Below, one piece after another: positions 24,582 through 36,529 of a DNA stretch of 64,000 nt (position 1 is the stretch's first letter; every line of letters starts with the position of its first letter). Position numbers and translations under genes: made by a program. Source of the DNA: Loripinus fragilis (taxonomy: Eukaryota > Mollusca > Bivalvia > Lucinida > Lucinidae); contig OZ026514.1 of NCBI GenBank assembly GCA_964019695.1, positions 96,548,345 to 96,612,344 of the forward strand, given 5' to 3'. The notes below the pieces were generated by a model. It worked only from the letters and a program-made list of their open reading frames with translations, was not told the DNA's origin and searched no databases.

Positions 24582-26487
24582 TATATGTTGATGACTCTTG
24601 TATCTGTTATCGCTCAAAAAGCATGGCGACGATTGAACGCCAACTGCAACAAAATTTAAATAAGATTGAAAATTGGGCAACAAGCAATGATTTTAAGTTT
24701 TCCAAATCAAAAACACATTGTGTACATTTCTGTCAGTTGCGCAAGCAACATGATGATCCGGTTTTACATTTATATGGATCACCCATTCCGGTTGTTGAGG
24801 AATCTAAATTCCTTGGCATTTTATTCGATAGAAAACTCAGTTTTATACCCCATATTAAATATCTCAAAGCTAAATGTTTAAAAGCATTGAATCTTTTAAA
24901 AGTGCTTTCCCATACTTCTTGGGGTGCAGACCGAACTACACTTCTCAAGCTGAATTGGTCTCTAGTCCGGTCAAAATTAGACTATAGCTGTATTATATAT
25001 GGCTCTGCACGAAAATCATATCTTCAAATGCTTGATTCTATACATAACCAAGGACTTAGATTAGCTTTAGGGGCTTTTAGAACTTCTCCTGTTGCTAGTC
25101 TCTATGTGGAAGCAGATGAACCATCACTATACTCACGAAGAGAGAAACTCTCTTTGCAATATGCTATAAGACTTGCTGCTAACCCATCAAATCCTGCTCA
25201 TGAAGTTACATTCCCACCAAATTATGTTAATTTATATGAACAAAAACCTAAAGCTATTAAATCATTTGGCATTAGAATTTCACCACTCTTAGAATCCGCC
25301 AATATCAAACCACAAAATATTGAAAAACATTTTACACCAAATATTCCAGCTTGGTGTATGAAACCACCTGTAATACTTTTTGATTTACATTCTGGGAAAA
25401 AATCTGAATCAAATCCACACATATTAAAAGACAATTTCAGAAAAATGCAAAGTCGTTATAAGAATTACCAACAAATTTATACTGATGGGTCAAAGGAAGA
25501 CTCAAAGGTTGGCTGTGCTGTTATATCAGACAACCATAGTAATATGCAACGTATACCTGACGATTCATCAATTTTCACTGCTCCATACCAGTTCAAAGAA
25601 TCCACAGATTCAGAAACTTTTAGAAAAATGTCATGAGCTTTTAGCTTATAAAGAAATTGCTCTCTGTTGGATTCCTAGTCATATAGGTATCCAAGGGAAT
25701 GAGATGGTAGATAAGCAAGAAAAAACATCGCTTTCATTAGAACCAACTTCTTTTAAAATTCCATTTTCCAATTTTAAGCCATCTATCAATAAATATATCT
25801 TGGAAGAATGGCAAACTCCAAGGAATAACAGCATTGGTAATAAACTTCTTGACATCAAACCAACTATTGGTGAATATCAATCAGTTGATCGAAACATTAG
25901 AAGAGAAGAAGTATTTTTAGCTCGACTCCGCTTAGGTCATACAAGAGTCACTCATTCATACTTACTACAAGGTGAAGAGCTGCCACAATGTGTTGGTTGC
26001 GACGCACCATTCACTGTACGTCACTTCCTTTTGGAGTGTGGCGATTTTGCACAAGTAAGAAATAATTGCTTCCATGTTGATAACATGAAAGAATTATTTC
26101 AAGATATACATATTGATAGTATTATGACATTTTTAAGACAAATAAATCTTTTTAACAAAATCTAATTGCTATTTTTAAAATCATGTTTTGTTTTACATTT
26201 GTATCAGACCATAATACCGATTTTTTAATGTTGTATTCTGTTCAGTTAGAGAACATGTACAGTTATCTGAATAGCTCTTTGAAACTGTCAGATATTGTAC
26301 GTGGTCTCTCCTGTCAACAATCGTATTTCAACTAATTATCATTATACAATCTCATCAACACCATTCCTTATATTTTATCTTATAAGTTTTTACTTTTTCC
26401 ATCTTCATCATGTTTAGTTTAATACCGTCTGACGCTAATGACCCACAAGGGTTGATGCGCCGTTAAGAACCAAACAAACAAACAAAA

Positions 26488-28814
26488 GTTGATTCCTTTT
26501 ATGTGCGTTAAATAATAAGTTGTAAACATAACAGGGTATGGAGACAAAAAGGCATACATTAAATTATCTACTGTGCTTATTAAGTAATAATTATATGGAC
26601 AATAGAGAAGGCACAATAGTAAGTATCATTACTTACACAAATAATAGATTAACATGTTATGCTAAAACGTATACATAAACTTAACAAATAGTATGTATGC
26701 ATGTTTAATTTGTCTGTCGCTCTTTTTTATCAAGCGTCTGCATAAGAAATTGTATTTCTTTCGATTTGTAAAAGTATCATGATACATCTCAGATAGTGAT
26801 AACATTGTCTCCATTGCCAATTGCACTATATGTAAGTATGATACAGCATAGCATTTGTTGAGTATACTATCTGAAAGTATTCTTTGAAAGTAGCATAAGT
26901 ATGGATTTTGTTTCTATTACATGAACTATCAGTATACTATAAATATAGCATCGTCTAAGAAGTTGGTACATGTTTTATGGGTCTAAATTAGTTAGTTTTA
27001 AGGACTGAATGACGGTTGTTATGATTATTTATTGTTAGTGTAAAAAATAAATAGTGTCCTGCTGAATAAAACAAACATTAAAGCAAATTCTATCACGTAT
27101 GCTGATAAGCTATATAGCTAAAAAGCAAACGTCTGCAAACATTCTGGAATGTATGATCAATCAAGTCCTATTCTAGAAAGTTGTTTGCTAAGGTCCTGAT
27201 TATTGAAGTCTAATCATCTGTTTCTAAAGTATTAAAATGGTTAATTTAGAATAAATGCTGTCCTGTTTCATTGCTTCACAAACGTGTAGAACCAGGCAAC
27301 ACAATGATTAAAGTAATGATCTTTATATTTTTGTTATATACGTTACCAACATAAATAATACTCCTTTTCCAAAGCGGGCACGCTGTAGATACTAAAATAT
27401 TATAAACCCAAGGATAGCTAAGCGCGGGTGCTAAATCAGAGACAGAAATCATCACGATTTCCACAAACTTCAGTTTTGTTTCATATGACACTGATGAAGG
27501 TATCTTTAATGTTTCACTTCTTGATTTGGAATTCTGTTTGGAATATCCTACATTTTTTAGAGTTTTGAGGTATATTTTGTGCCTTTTTGTTTTCAATATA
27601 GCTGCTGTAACGAATAACTGTTTATAAATGCATATATGTGATGGCTTTTACAATGTGTGATGGATCTGACTATATTACAGCGTGCTTTTTATTTATTCAC
27701 TGAGCTGTTGACAGTGACAGAAAATGTCTTGTATATGTCAATTAACGCCATTTAATGCACAAAAAGAAGCAAATACATGGTAGTGGCACAGATTTTAAAG
27801 AATCATTTAAGCTTTTTGAAACAATTTAGATATGAATAATAAATAGGTATCAATTATCCTATTTACATGATTCCTAAATCATATTCTTAAATGCATTTAT
27901 TTTCAAGCTTTTCCTTTAAACCAAATATGATTTTGTTGATGTTGCATCTCATTCATATTAAATGTTTAAAAATACAATATTTCCAATCTTATTTTGATCA
28001 CTAAGATAGTAGTCAATTTCATTTTCACCTACTAGCTGTTTGAACGCATATACACATAACACTGCGCAAAAATATTGTTATAAAAGAAGGTAACGTATGT
28101 AACAGAACCTCCAGGTACCCAAACTAATACTATTATTCTGCTATTAAGCTGCATCTAATTAAAATATCAATCATAACGATATGTAAGAAAACGATGCAAA
28201 TGATAATAACACTTAACTAGGAGTTTCCTTATTATTTAATGGTAACGTATTAGACTTGGCTATTGCATGGTAAATGCACACGTTCATCAAAAGCTAACAG
28301 ACCTTTAATAATATATAAAGTAGCTAAGAAAATCTTAATGAACAAAAATCTCCCTCCACAAGTCTTTTGGCAGCAAGCACATGGCCAAGTAAACAATAGT
28401 AATATATTTGAATGCAAGTAACGTATATAACATAACAATCACGTAAATGTGAGTCATTTAAACTTATTGTCAGTTTGGTGCTTTGAATTAAGTTCTTATA
28501 AAGCAATATGCAGATAGTAGGAAATGTGACCTATCTGCTCTAAATAACTTTTCTTTTCAGTAATGTAGCGAATAGCCTACTACATTAAGCCTGCATGAGG
28601 GTAGCTATGGTTATCCCATAAATAAACATCTTTTGCAAGCCTTAAAATTTGTGCAATATCTGTTTTCACACTTCTGAAACACCAAAGTAACTGAGGATAT
28701 AGTCTAAAATTCTGCTACTTTCTGGCCACTTTTTTCCATTTTTTTTTATATCTGGCTCCCCTAATATAGATGATCCAGTTACATTTTCCCCAGATTGATG
28801 TAACACAGTCATCA
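26488..28814. other. No gene seen
   Basis: Long AT-rich spacer. The minus-strand frame at 27276-27596 and others lack domains or splice context. Like 20970-23065, it lies between the two Helitron halves. Confidence 0.3.
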
Positions 28815-29003
28815 TTCTCCTCCCTCCCGCTGAATTATTCAAGAAGGGTTGTTGTCAGTTACAAGCGAAAGTATGTGCACGAAGTACTGGTTAACTGCTT
28901 GTTCAAGCTTGCCCAAGAAAAAAAGTGTGGTAAGGTGAATTGACTGTCCCGCCATGACCATAGCTGTTGACTTGGGACGTAAAGCCACAAAACAAACAAA
29001 TCA
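28815..29003 (+). repeat. tRNA-derived SINE, 5'-truncated copy
   Basis: It matches the 3' two thirds of the SINE at 8249 (AAGAAGGGTTGTTGTCA to GCTGTTGACTTGGGACG). It then has TAAAGCCAC and an (AAAC)n tail at about 28988-29001. The tRNA head is absent. It directly abuts the Helitron Rep remnant. Confidence 0.85.
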
Positions 29004-29019
29004 AACCAAACTGAATTTT

Positions 29020-29826
29020 CGCCCAGTTAGCGAGAACGCACAATCGTCATCATTCAAACCAGCTTTGATCGCTTCATAGAATAAATTATAGGGTTCCCCA
29101 TCTGCACGCAAACATAGACCATGCAAATGAACCATTCCTCCAGATTTAGCGAATTCCTACCTTTACCCAAAAGTATCAACTCCAAATACAGGGCGCATAA
29201 CTGTATTGCAATAAGAAGTTGCTTCTCAAGTCAAAGCACTGCGCAACAATATAAGTGTTACGTTGCAAAGTTTGAAACACAACATTTCTGTCACTAAGAT
29301 TAATTTCAGGGCCAGTTGTTACAAGTACATACTTTTCAAGAAGACGCGTAAGATGTTTAAATTGATATTCTGCATAATTAAGATGGCAAACCTTTGCCTT
29401 CATTGATTTGAACTTGAATCAAACTTCTAAGTTATTTTGGCCTTTGTGCCCAATATTGATCTGTTCTTCGTAATGAAATACAAAATACATTTTTTCAGCA
29501 ACAGATTTATCAACAATCTGAAGTTTATGTTTTATATCTGAAACTGATATGTGTTTTTCACCAAGCTGTTGCTGAACAATGTATGTGCTCCGTTCCAAAG
29601 TTCTTTTACGCATGATCATATTGTGAACAATGACTTTAAAATATAGATTATTGGCAAATCTGCCATCATAATACCACACAAGATGGTCAGCCCAATCAGG
29701 CATTAATGTAAAAGTTCTGTGAACATTCAAATAAAAATCACCCATACCATTTGGAAATAAGCAAGGAAAAGCCAATGTAAATAAATTTCTGGTAGTTAAC
29801 TCTGATATGAGGACACCTTCACGATC
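29020..29826 (-). pseudogene. Helitron transposase pseudogene: N-terminal and Rep half
   Basis: On the minus strand, from about 29826 downward, it reads FTLAFPCLFPNGMGDF, then DWADHLVWYYDGRFANNLYF and MIMRKRTLERSTYIVQQQLG (29419-29775). This is the conserved N-terminal Helitron domain. A second frame (29176-29403) and a third (about 29165-29020) follow; the third carries GGMVHLHGLCLRADGEPYN, the HxH motif of the HUH-type Rep nuclease. Rep nicks and joins single-stranded DNA in rolling-circle transposition. Frameshifts are present. The upstream end is cut by LINE copy C and the downstream end by the SINE. The continuing helicase half is probably the one at 18187-20960. Confidence 0.85.
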
Positions 29827-29827
29827 T

Positions 29828-30734
29828 AGCTTTAGATTTAATTAGCACTTGTGATTGTAACAATGAATTAATTATATTTTCTGACTCGCTTTCTGTATTG
29901 AAAGCAATGAACCATACCAGTTTTCAAAGAATCCACAGATTCAGAAACTTTTGGAAAAATGTCATGAGCTTTTAGCTAATAAATAAATTGTTCTCTGTTG
30001 GATTCCTAGTCATATAGGTTTCCAAGGGAATGAGATGGTAGATAAGCAAGAAAAAACATCGCTTTCATTAGAACCATTTTTTTTAAGATTCCATTTTTAA
30101 GCTATCTATCAATAAGTATATCTTTGATCAATGGCAAACTTCATAGAATAACAGCATCGGAAATAAACTTCTTGAGATAAAACCAACTATTGGTAAACAT
30201 TAATCAGTTGTTTGAAACATAAGAAAAGAAGAAGTCGTTTCTGCTCAACTCCGTTTAGGTCATACAAGAGTCACACATTCATACTTACTACTAGGTGAAG
30301 AGCAGCCGCAATGTGTTGTTTGTGATGCACCATTCACTATACGACACTTCTTTTAGAAGTGGCGATTTTGCACAAGTAAGAAATAATTGCTGTCATGTTG
30401 ATAACGTGAAACAATTATTTCAAGATATACATATTGATAGTATTATGACACTTTTAAGACAAATACACCTTTTTAACAAATCTAATCGTTATTTTAAATT
30501 GTGTTTTGTTTAGTATTTATATCAGACCATAATACAGATTATTTAGTGTTGTATTCTATTCAGTTAGTGAACATGTACAGTTATCTGTCAGTGAATAGCT
30601 CATTGAAACTGTCAGATATTGTACGTTGTCTCTCCTGTCAACAATCGTATTGCAACTCGATATCATTATACAAACTCATCATTATCATTCCTTTCATTTT
30701 ATTTATTACAAATTTTTAACTATTCCATCCACAT
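29828..30734 (+). pseudogene. LINE copy C, 5' part (RNase H to 3' UTR)
   Basis: The sequence aligns along its length with copies B and D. It begins within RNase H (TAGATTTAAT-like, 29833), continues through TGGATTCCTAGTCATATAGG, the C-terminal zinc region and stop near 30485, then the shared 3' UTR. Several frameshifts and stops are present. It stops abruptly at CCATCCACAT, where copy D is inserted; the remaining 3' end resumes at 36448. Confidence 0.85.
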
Positions 30735-30838
30735 GTAGCTTTAGCGTAGGAAATAGGAGAGCCATTTCCATATTACGTTCCCTTGTTGGGCTCCACGGTG
30801 GGTGAAGTGCATATCTATGGAACATAAAAACACACACT

Positions 30839-32366
30839 ATGGATACTGAACTTACATCTTCCATGGTCCCTCCTTCCAATCCAGGTCCAGGCCTGGATTC
30901 CCCCCCCCCCAATCCTGCTTTGTCACAGGAAAATTATCCTTCGCTGTCACAAGCAAGCTCAAACAAACGCCAGAGAGCAGACTCAGATGATGATAATCCA
31001 ATGAACTTCTTCAAACCAGACAATTTCCCTAAATTCATAATCATTAAATCAAATTCAGAAAAAGCAATTACCTCTTTGTCTCCTTTCGTTATCGAAAAGC
31101 AAATAGAAGCAGCCATAGGAACAGCAAAATGTGTCAAAAAATTAAAAAATCAAACACTTTTAGTTGAAACATTAAGAAAATCTCAAAGTGAAAATCTCTT
31201 AAAAATGAAACAATTTTTCAATATTCCTGTTACTGTCTCAGAGCATACTACACTGAACTCTTCAAAGGGCATCATCAAAGATCGCACCTTAAAAGGAGAA
31301 TCTGAAGCAGATATACTTGCATAATTAAAACCTCAAGGTGTTACTGCTGTGAAACGATTCAGGGTTAGTAAAGGTGAACAACTGATTGAAACTAATACCC
31401 TTCTACTTACTTTCAATATGGTCACTGTACCTTTGAGAATCTTTTATCGCATGGTACCTGTCGAAATTTATGTTCCAAATCCGTTACGGTGTTACAATTG
31501 CCAAAAATACAATCACCATGAGGACAATTGCCCGGAAGACCTAGGGTCCATTTGTGAAAATTGTGGAATGGGTGGTCATGACCACCTCACTTCCAGATGC
31601 AAAAATCCAACCAAATGTGTTAATTGCGGGAAAGACCACCTCTCCAGATCAAATAATTGCGAAGTTTGGATGAAAGAAAAGGAAATTATGAAAATTAAAG
31701 TTACAAAGAATATTACTTACCTTGAAGCAAAGAAAATACATGAACATAAACCAGAACAAACCTTTTCTAAAATTGTGCAATCAGCTCAACCCACAAAGCC
31801 AGAATCAAACACAATAGAAACTCAATTTGCTGAAAACGACTTCAACATCACAGCCAGTGCTAAAGTTATGATCCCAACAAAATACAAACCTAAAAACCAA
31901 TCAACAAAATCACCTACAGGAGTATCATCATCTCAGTCTGATTCTTCTAAATTGAACAACGCAAATGAAAAATCAAGATCTAGATCAAAAACAAGAACAA
32001 GAACAACAACTAGAGACAACAGTAAATCCCCAAAAACAAAACAAAAAGAGAAAGCAAATGTTAAACTTAAACTTTTGTGGATCTTTTATGTTTTTGTTCT
32101 GTCTTGTGTTTGCTATGTTTTGTGCGCGTCTGTTTATATGTGCTTTGTGGTCACCTGCTGGGAAAGGGCTGACCTCTTGGCTCTCGTTTGTGGTGTCTTC
32201 TGTGAGTTTGTCACTTTCCCATTGGTATCCTGGGTCAGGTGTGGTACTTGATTGTATCGATTCCTGATCTTTGCACCATTACTTACTTTTACAAGATTAC
32301 CAGACCAATCAGTCAAAACAGCAAATAAATATGGTCAACTTGAATCTATGGAGTCATAGATTTCAC
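30839..32366 (+). pseudogene. LINE D ORF1 (gag-like, CCHC zinc knuckles), disrupted
   Basis: ATG at 30839 opens a frame rich in Ser/Pro/Asn at its start. It meets an in-frame TAA at 31322-31324 and continues in the same frame to 32075. Three nucleic-acid-binding knuckles lie at about 31485-31680: CYNCQKYNHHEDNC, CENCGMGGHDHLTSRC and CVNCGKDHLSRSNNC. A lysine- and serine-rich basic tail follows. ORF1 proteins of this kind coat LINE RNA. At about 32072 an R repeat (220 bp) is inserted, giving a hydrophobic foreign tail and an early stop at 32251. The likely original C-terminus (LPDQSVKTANKYGQ, stop near 32358) lies beyond the insertion. Confidence 0.88.
32072..32291 (+). repeat. R repeat inserted in LINE D ORF1
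   Basis: It is nearly identical to 1672-1890, starting at TTTGTGGATC and ending CATTACTTACTTTTA; the first 25 bp or so of the family are missing. Its reading gives a Cys/Phe/Val-rich, membrane-like extension on ORF1 by chance. Because it sits inside D, it is among the youngest insertions here. Confidence 0.85.
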
Positions 32367-32433
32367 TAAAGAATTAAATATGAAAGTATCCAATATTATA
32401 TGTATAATTACCCTTTCCTTTATGGTATTAGAC

Positions 32434-35400
32434 ATGGATTTTAAACATAAGATAATACAATGGAATTGTCGAGGTTTAAAGGCCAAATTCGAAGAAATAT
32501 GTGTCTTACAACAAGAAGAGAACCCATCTGTCTTCTGTTTACAAGAAACTTTTTTAAAAACTGTAGATAATATATCATTAAAAGGTTTCAATTCATATCA
32601 TCACATTCATACAGATTGTCAAAAACCTTCAGGGGGAAGTTCAATATTTGTAAAATCTTCCTGTCCTCAAAGAAAAATCAATCTTAACACCGAACTACAA
32701 GCCATAGCTATTTCAGTTACTCTTGATTGAGAAATTACTATTTGTTCTGTTTACATTCCACCTTCTTTTTCTTTGAAAATTGAACATCTTGATTCTTTAT
32801 TAAAGCAACTTCCTTCTCCATATCTACTCTTAGGAGACTTTAATGGTCATAATATTCTCTGGGGTAATAAAGAAAATAATTCCAGAGGCGAACTCATCGA
32901 AAATTTCATTACAAACAATGATATATGTCTTATGAATGACAAATCAAACACTTATATGCATGATCCAACAGGCTCTTTTTCTTCCATAGATCTTTCCTTT
33001 TGCCATCCATCCCTTTTCCTTGACTTTAATTGGTCTGTTTGTAAAGATCAACATCATAGTGATCATTTTCCTATCGTCAGTAAAAGTAATACTTCCACAG
33101 TAGAAGATCATAATCCAAAATGGAAACTAAATAAAGCTAATTGGGAAGTATTTCAATCTTTATGTACTGAAACAATAACTGTAGAAAGTTTTAAAGATTC
33201 TCCAGACCCTTTGTCTGATTTCACCTCTTCCCTTATTGATATATCTTCTAAATGTATACCAAAAACCTCGACAAATCCAACAAAAAGTAATCCATGGTAC
33301 AATGATGAATGTAAAGAAGCTATTAAAACGAGGAAAAAAGCTCTAAATAAATTCAAAAAATATCCAACTAAGGACAATTTAAATGAAGTAAAAGTATTTA
33401 GAGTAAAGGCTCGCAGAGCAATTAAGATATCGAAACGAAAGTCATGGCGTTCTTACGTTTCAAAAATTAATCACAAAACCCCTATAAAAAAAGTTTGGGA
33501 TATGATAAGAAAAATATCTGGTAAGACAAAGTCACCCAGTTACACCCATTTAAACCATCCCGTTACAGAAACAAAATCAACAAGTAAATTTGATATAGCT
33601 GAAACCTTAGGAGAAACATTTCTAAACAATTCATGTTCAAGAAATTACTCTGAAAAATTTCAAAAAGTTAAAACAGAACAAGAAAAAATTAAACTTAATT
33701 TCAAGTCTGCAAATACTGAGGAATATAATAATCTTTTTAATCTTGATGAACTTTTGGATGCAATTAAACAATCACATGATTCTACAACTGGACCTGATGA
33801 AATACATTATCAAATGCTTAAACATCTTCCAGAGAGTTCCCTCCAAGCTCTTTTAGGTATATTTAATCATATATGGACTACTGGTGATTTTCCTGAAGAC
33901 TGGCGATTAGCCACTGAAATATCTATATCCAAACCAGGGAAAGATCATGCTGAGCCAACCAATTATAGACCTATAGCTCTTACAAGTTGTCTTTGTAAAA
34001 CGTTGGAAAGGATGATTAATAAAAGGTTGATTTGGTATTTAGAATCCAACAATCTTTTATCACGGTATCAGTCGGGTTTCCGAGCTGGCCGTAGTACAAA
34101 TGATAATTCAGTTAAATCGGAAACTTTCATACGTGATGCCTTTGTTAAAAAGGAACACGTTGTAGCTGTCTTTTTTGACTTGGAAAAAGCATACGATACC
34201 ATATGGAGATATGGCATTATGAAAGATATTCATAAACTAGGACTAAGAGGTAGACTACCTACTTTTATTGAAAGCTTCCTTGCTGATCGCGCAATGCAAG
34301 TGAGGGTGGGATCCACTCTTTCTGATTTATATGATCAGGAACAGGGGGTCCCACAGGGCGGTGTACTTTCTACAACTCTTTTTAATATTAAAATCAATGA
34401 TATTGTTAAATGCCTAGATAATTTAACAGATTGTTCTCTCTATGTTGATGATTTTTTATTTGCTTTCGATCAAAAAGTATGCGAACAATTGAAAGGCATC
34501 TACAGCAAAACTTAAACAAGATAGAACATTGGGCCACTAATAATGGCTTTAAATTTTCCAAGTCAAAAACACAGTGTGTACATTTTTGTCAATTGCGAAA
34601 ACAACATGATGATCCAGTTCTTACATTATATGGATCGCCTATTCCTGTTGTACAGGAATACAAATATCTTGGTTTGATATTTGACAAAAAGCTTAGTTTT
34701 ATCCCGCATATTAAATACTTGAAGGCAAAGTGCCTTAAATCCTTAAACATATTGAAAGTTTTATCTCACACTACTTGGGGTGCAGATCGAACAACACTCT
34801 TACAATTATATCGATCTTTGATACGTTCAAAACTAGACTATGGATCCATTGTTTACGGATCAGCAAGAAAATCTTATTTAGCTATGCTTGACCCTATCCA
34901 TCATCAAGGTCTTAGATTAGCCTTAGGAGCATTTAGAACATCACCTACTGCAAGTCTTTATGTTGAGGCAGATGAGCCATCTTTAAATACACGTAGAGAA
35001 AAACTTTCTTTACAATATGCTATTAGAATTGCTGAAAATAATTCAAATCCAGCTCATGATGTAACCTTTCAGCCAAAATATACAGATCTTTATGAAAGCA
35101 AACCAAATTTTATTAAATCTTTTGGCGTCAGAACTTTACCAGTCCTGGAATCTGCAAACATAAACTTTAAAGACATAGATAAAACTTTTACACCAAATGT
35201 ACCAGCATGGTGTATAAATAAACCAAAACTTATTTTCGATTTACACTCTGGTAAGAAGTCAGAAACCAGTCCAATTATCATGAAATCTAATTTCCAGGAG
35301 CTTAAATCACATTACATGGACTACAAGCACATTTATACAGATGGTTCAAAAGACGATATAAAAGTAGGATGCGCAGTAGTATCTGACGACTTCTATGAAA

Positions 35401-36125
35401 CTATGCGAATTCCAGATGGGTCCTCAATTTTTACAGCAGAAGCAAAAGCTATAGATTTAGCATTAGATCTTATTGCCGACTGTGAAACTTCTAACAAATT
35501 TATTATATTTTCAGACTCCCTATCAGTATTAAAATCTTTAGATCATACATCTTCAAAAAATCCCCAAATTCAAAAACTACTTGAAAAACATCATGAATTA
35601 TCAGAATTAAATGAAATAGTTTACTGTTGGATCCCTAGCCACATTGGCATTGCTGGCAATGAAAGTGTGGATCAAAAAGCAAAAGATTCATTGAATTTAC
35701 ACCCAACAAACTTTTCAATACCTTATGCAAATTTTAAATCTTTTATCAATAGGTACATTTTAAACAAATGGCAAATTTTATTGAATAGCAGTGTTGGTAA
35801 TAAACTCTTTGAGATTAAACCTGTCATTGGACAACCTCAACCAGTAGTACGAAATGTCAGACAAGAGGAAGTCGTCCTTGCTCGTCTACGTATTGGTCAT
35901 ACAAGGATCACACACTCTTATCTTTTAAAACGAGAGGAGCCACCGTATTGTTTTGGATGTGATACACTCTTTACAGTCCGCCATTTTCTACTTGAATGTG
36001 GTGATTTTTCTCATATAAGAAACAAATACTTTCATGTTGATACAATCAAACAATTGTTTAATGATGTACCTATTGATAATGTCTTTTTATTCTTAAAAGA
36101 GATTAATCTTTTTAACAAATTGTAG
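32434..36125 (+). pseudogene. LINE D ORF2: endonuclease, reverse transcriptase, RNase H; disrupted
   Basis: The frame probably starts at ATG 32434 (an upstream in-frame ATG exists at 32380). The APE-type endonuclease covers 32434-33090 with IIQWNCRGLKAKF, QETF, GDFNG and HHSDHFPI. Reverse transcriptase covers about 33880-34470 with NYRPIALTS, GFRAGRST, FFDLEKAYD, GVPQGG and YVDD (34441-34452). RNase H covers about 35330-35690 with YTDGSK, EAKAIDLAL, FSDSLSV and WIPSHIGIAGNESVD. A C-terminal zinc motif, CFGCDTLFTVRHFLLEC, lies near 35950-36000. There are two lesions: an in-frame TGA at 32728-32730 within the endonuclease, and a frameshift just after YVDD (about 34453-34480, a T-rich run). Otherwise the frames are long and the catalytic residues preserved, so inactivation is recent. 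The enzyme would nick target DNA and reverse-transcribe its own RNA. Confidence 0.93.
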
Positions 36126-36380
36126 CTATTTTCCTTTGAATTGTTTACTTATTTAAACTTACTTTCAGCATATCATTTTCTTTTTTGCAGGAGAAGATCA
36201 TGTATAGTCATCTGATTAGCCTATGTTGTTGTCAGATATTGTACATGATCTTCGCTGTAAAATGATTACTATTTTATCGTCTTTGCTATACTCATATGTT
36301 TTATGTGTCAAATTGTTAATATTTTAGCTTATCTATTATAGTTTTAATGTTCAGTAATACTTCTCTTACCTAACCTTGAT

Positions 36381-36411
36381 GACGCTAATGACCCAAAAGG
36401 GTTGATGCGTC
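36381..36411 (+). other. LINE D 3'-UTR stem-loop
   Basis: GACGC pairs with GCGTC and GACCC with GGGTT across a short internal loop; the apical loop is AAAA. The same structure occurs in six other LINE copies (15320, 26431, 36469, 49701, 54213 and 56136). In LINEs such 3' structures can be recognised by the element's reverse transcriptase; that role here is inferred. Confidence 0.75.
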
Positions 36412-36447
36412 GTTAAACTCCAACTCATCATCATCATCCATCCACAT

Positions 36448-36523
36448 CATGTTTAGTTAATACCTACTGACGCTAATGACCCACACGGGTTGCTGCATCG
36501 TTAAGCACTAAACAAACAAACAA
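36448..36523 (+). pseudogene. LINE copy C, 3' end after the D insertion
   Basis: The 3' UTR interrupted at 30734 resumes after the second CCATCCACAT with CATGTTTAGTTAATACC. It then has a decayed stem-loop (36469-36499) and TTAAGCAC plus an (AAAC)n tail. Confidence 0.88.
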
Positions 36524-36529
36524 TAACCT

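Larger units (their letters stand above)
23066..26487 (+). pseudogene. LINE copy B (RT to 3' end), split by a mariner
   Basis: The copy starts within the reverse-transcriptase domain (STTLF-like, 23066-23141), is interrupted by the mariner at 23144-24581, and resumes with the VDD of the catalytic YVDD. The main frame 24623-25636 covers the thumb/connection region and the RNase H start (YTDGSK). A deletion of about 130 bp after SSIFTA removes the catalytic Glu and second Asp of RNase H and shifts the frame. The reading continues at 25584-26165 with WIPSHIGIQGNEMVD and the CVGCDAPFTVRHFLLEC zinc motif. The 3' UTR has the stem-loop at 26431-26461 and an (AAAC)n tail. The copy is non-functional. 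Confidence 0.88.
30735..36437 (+). mobile_element. LINE copy D: full-length I-type retrotransposon with 10-bp TSD
   Basis: The element is flanked by CCATCCACAT on both sides (30725-30734 and 36438-36447) and interrupts LINE copy C. It has a 5' UTR of about 104 bp, ORF1 with three zinc knuckles, ORF2 with endonuclease, reverse transcriptase, RNase H and a C-terminal zinc motif, a short 3' UTR with a stem-loop (36381-36411), and a TCA/ATC repeat tail instead of the AAAC tail of the other copies. APE endonuclease plus RNase H plus CCHC ORF1 defines the I superfamily of non-LTR retrotransposons. It carries an R-repeat insertion and at least three coding lesions, so it is not autonomous now. Confidence 0.93.
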
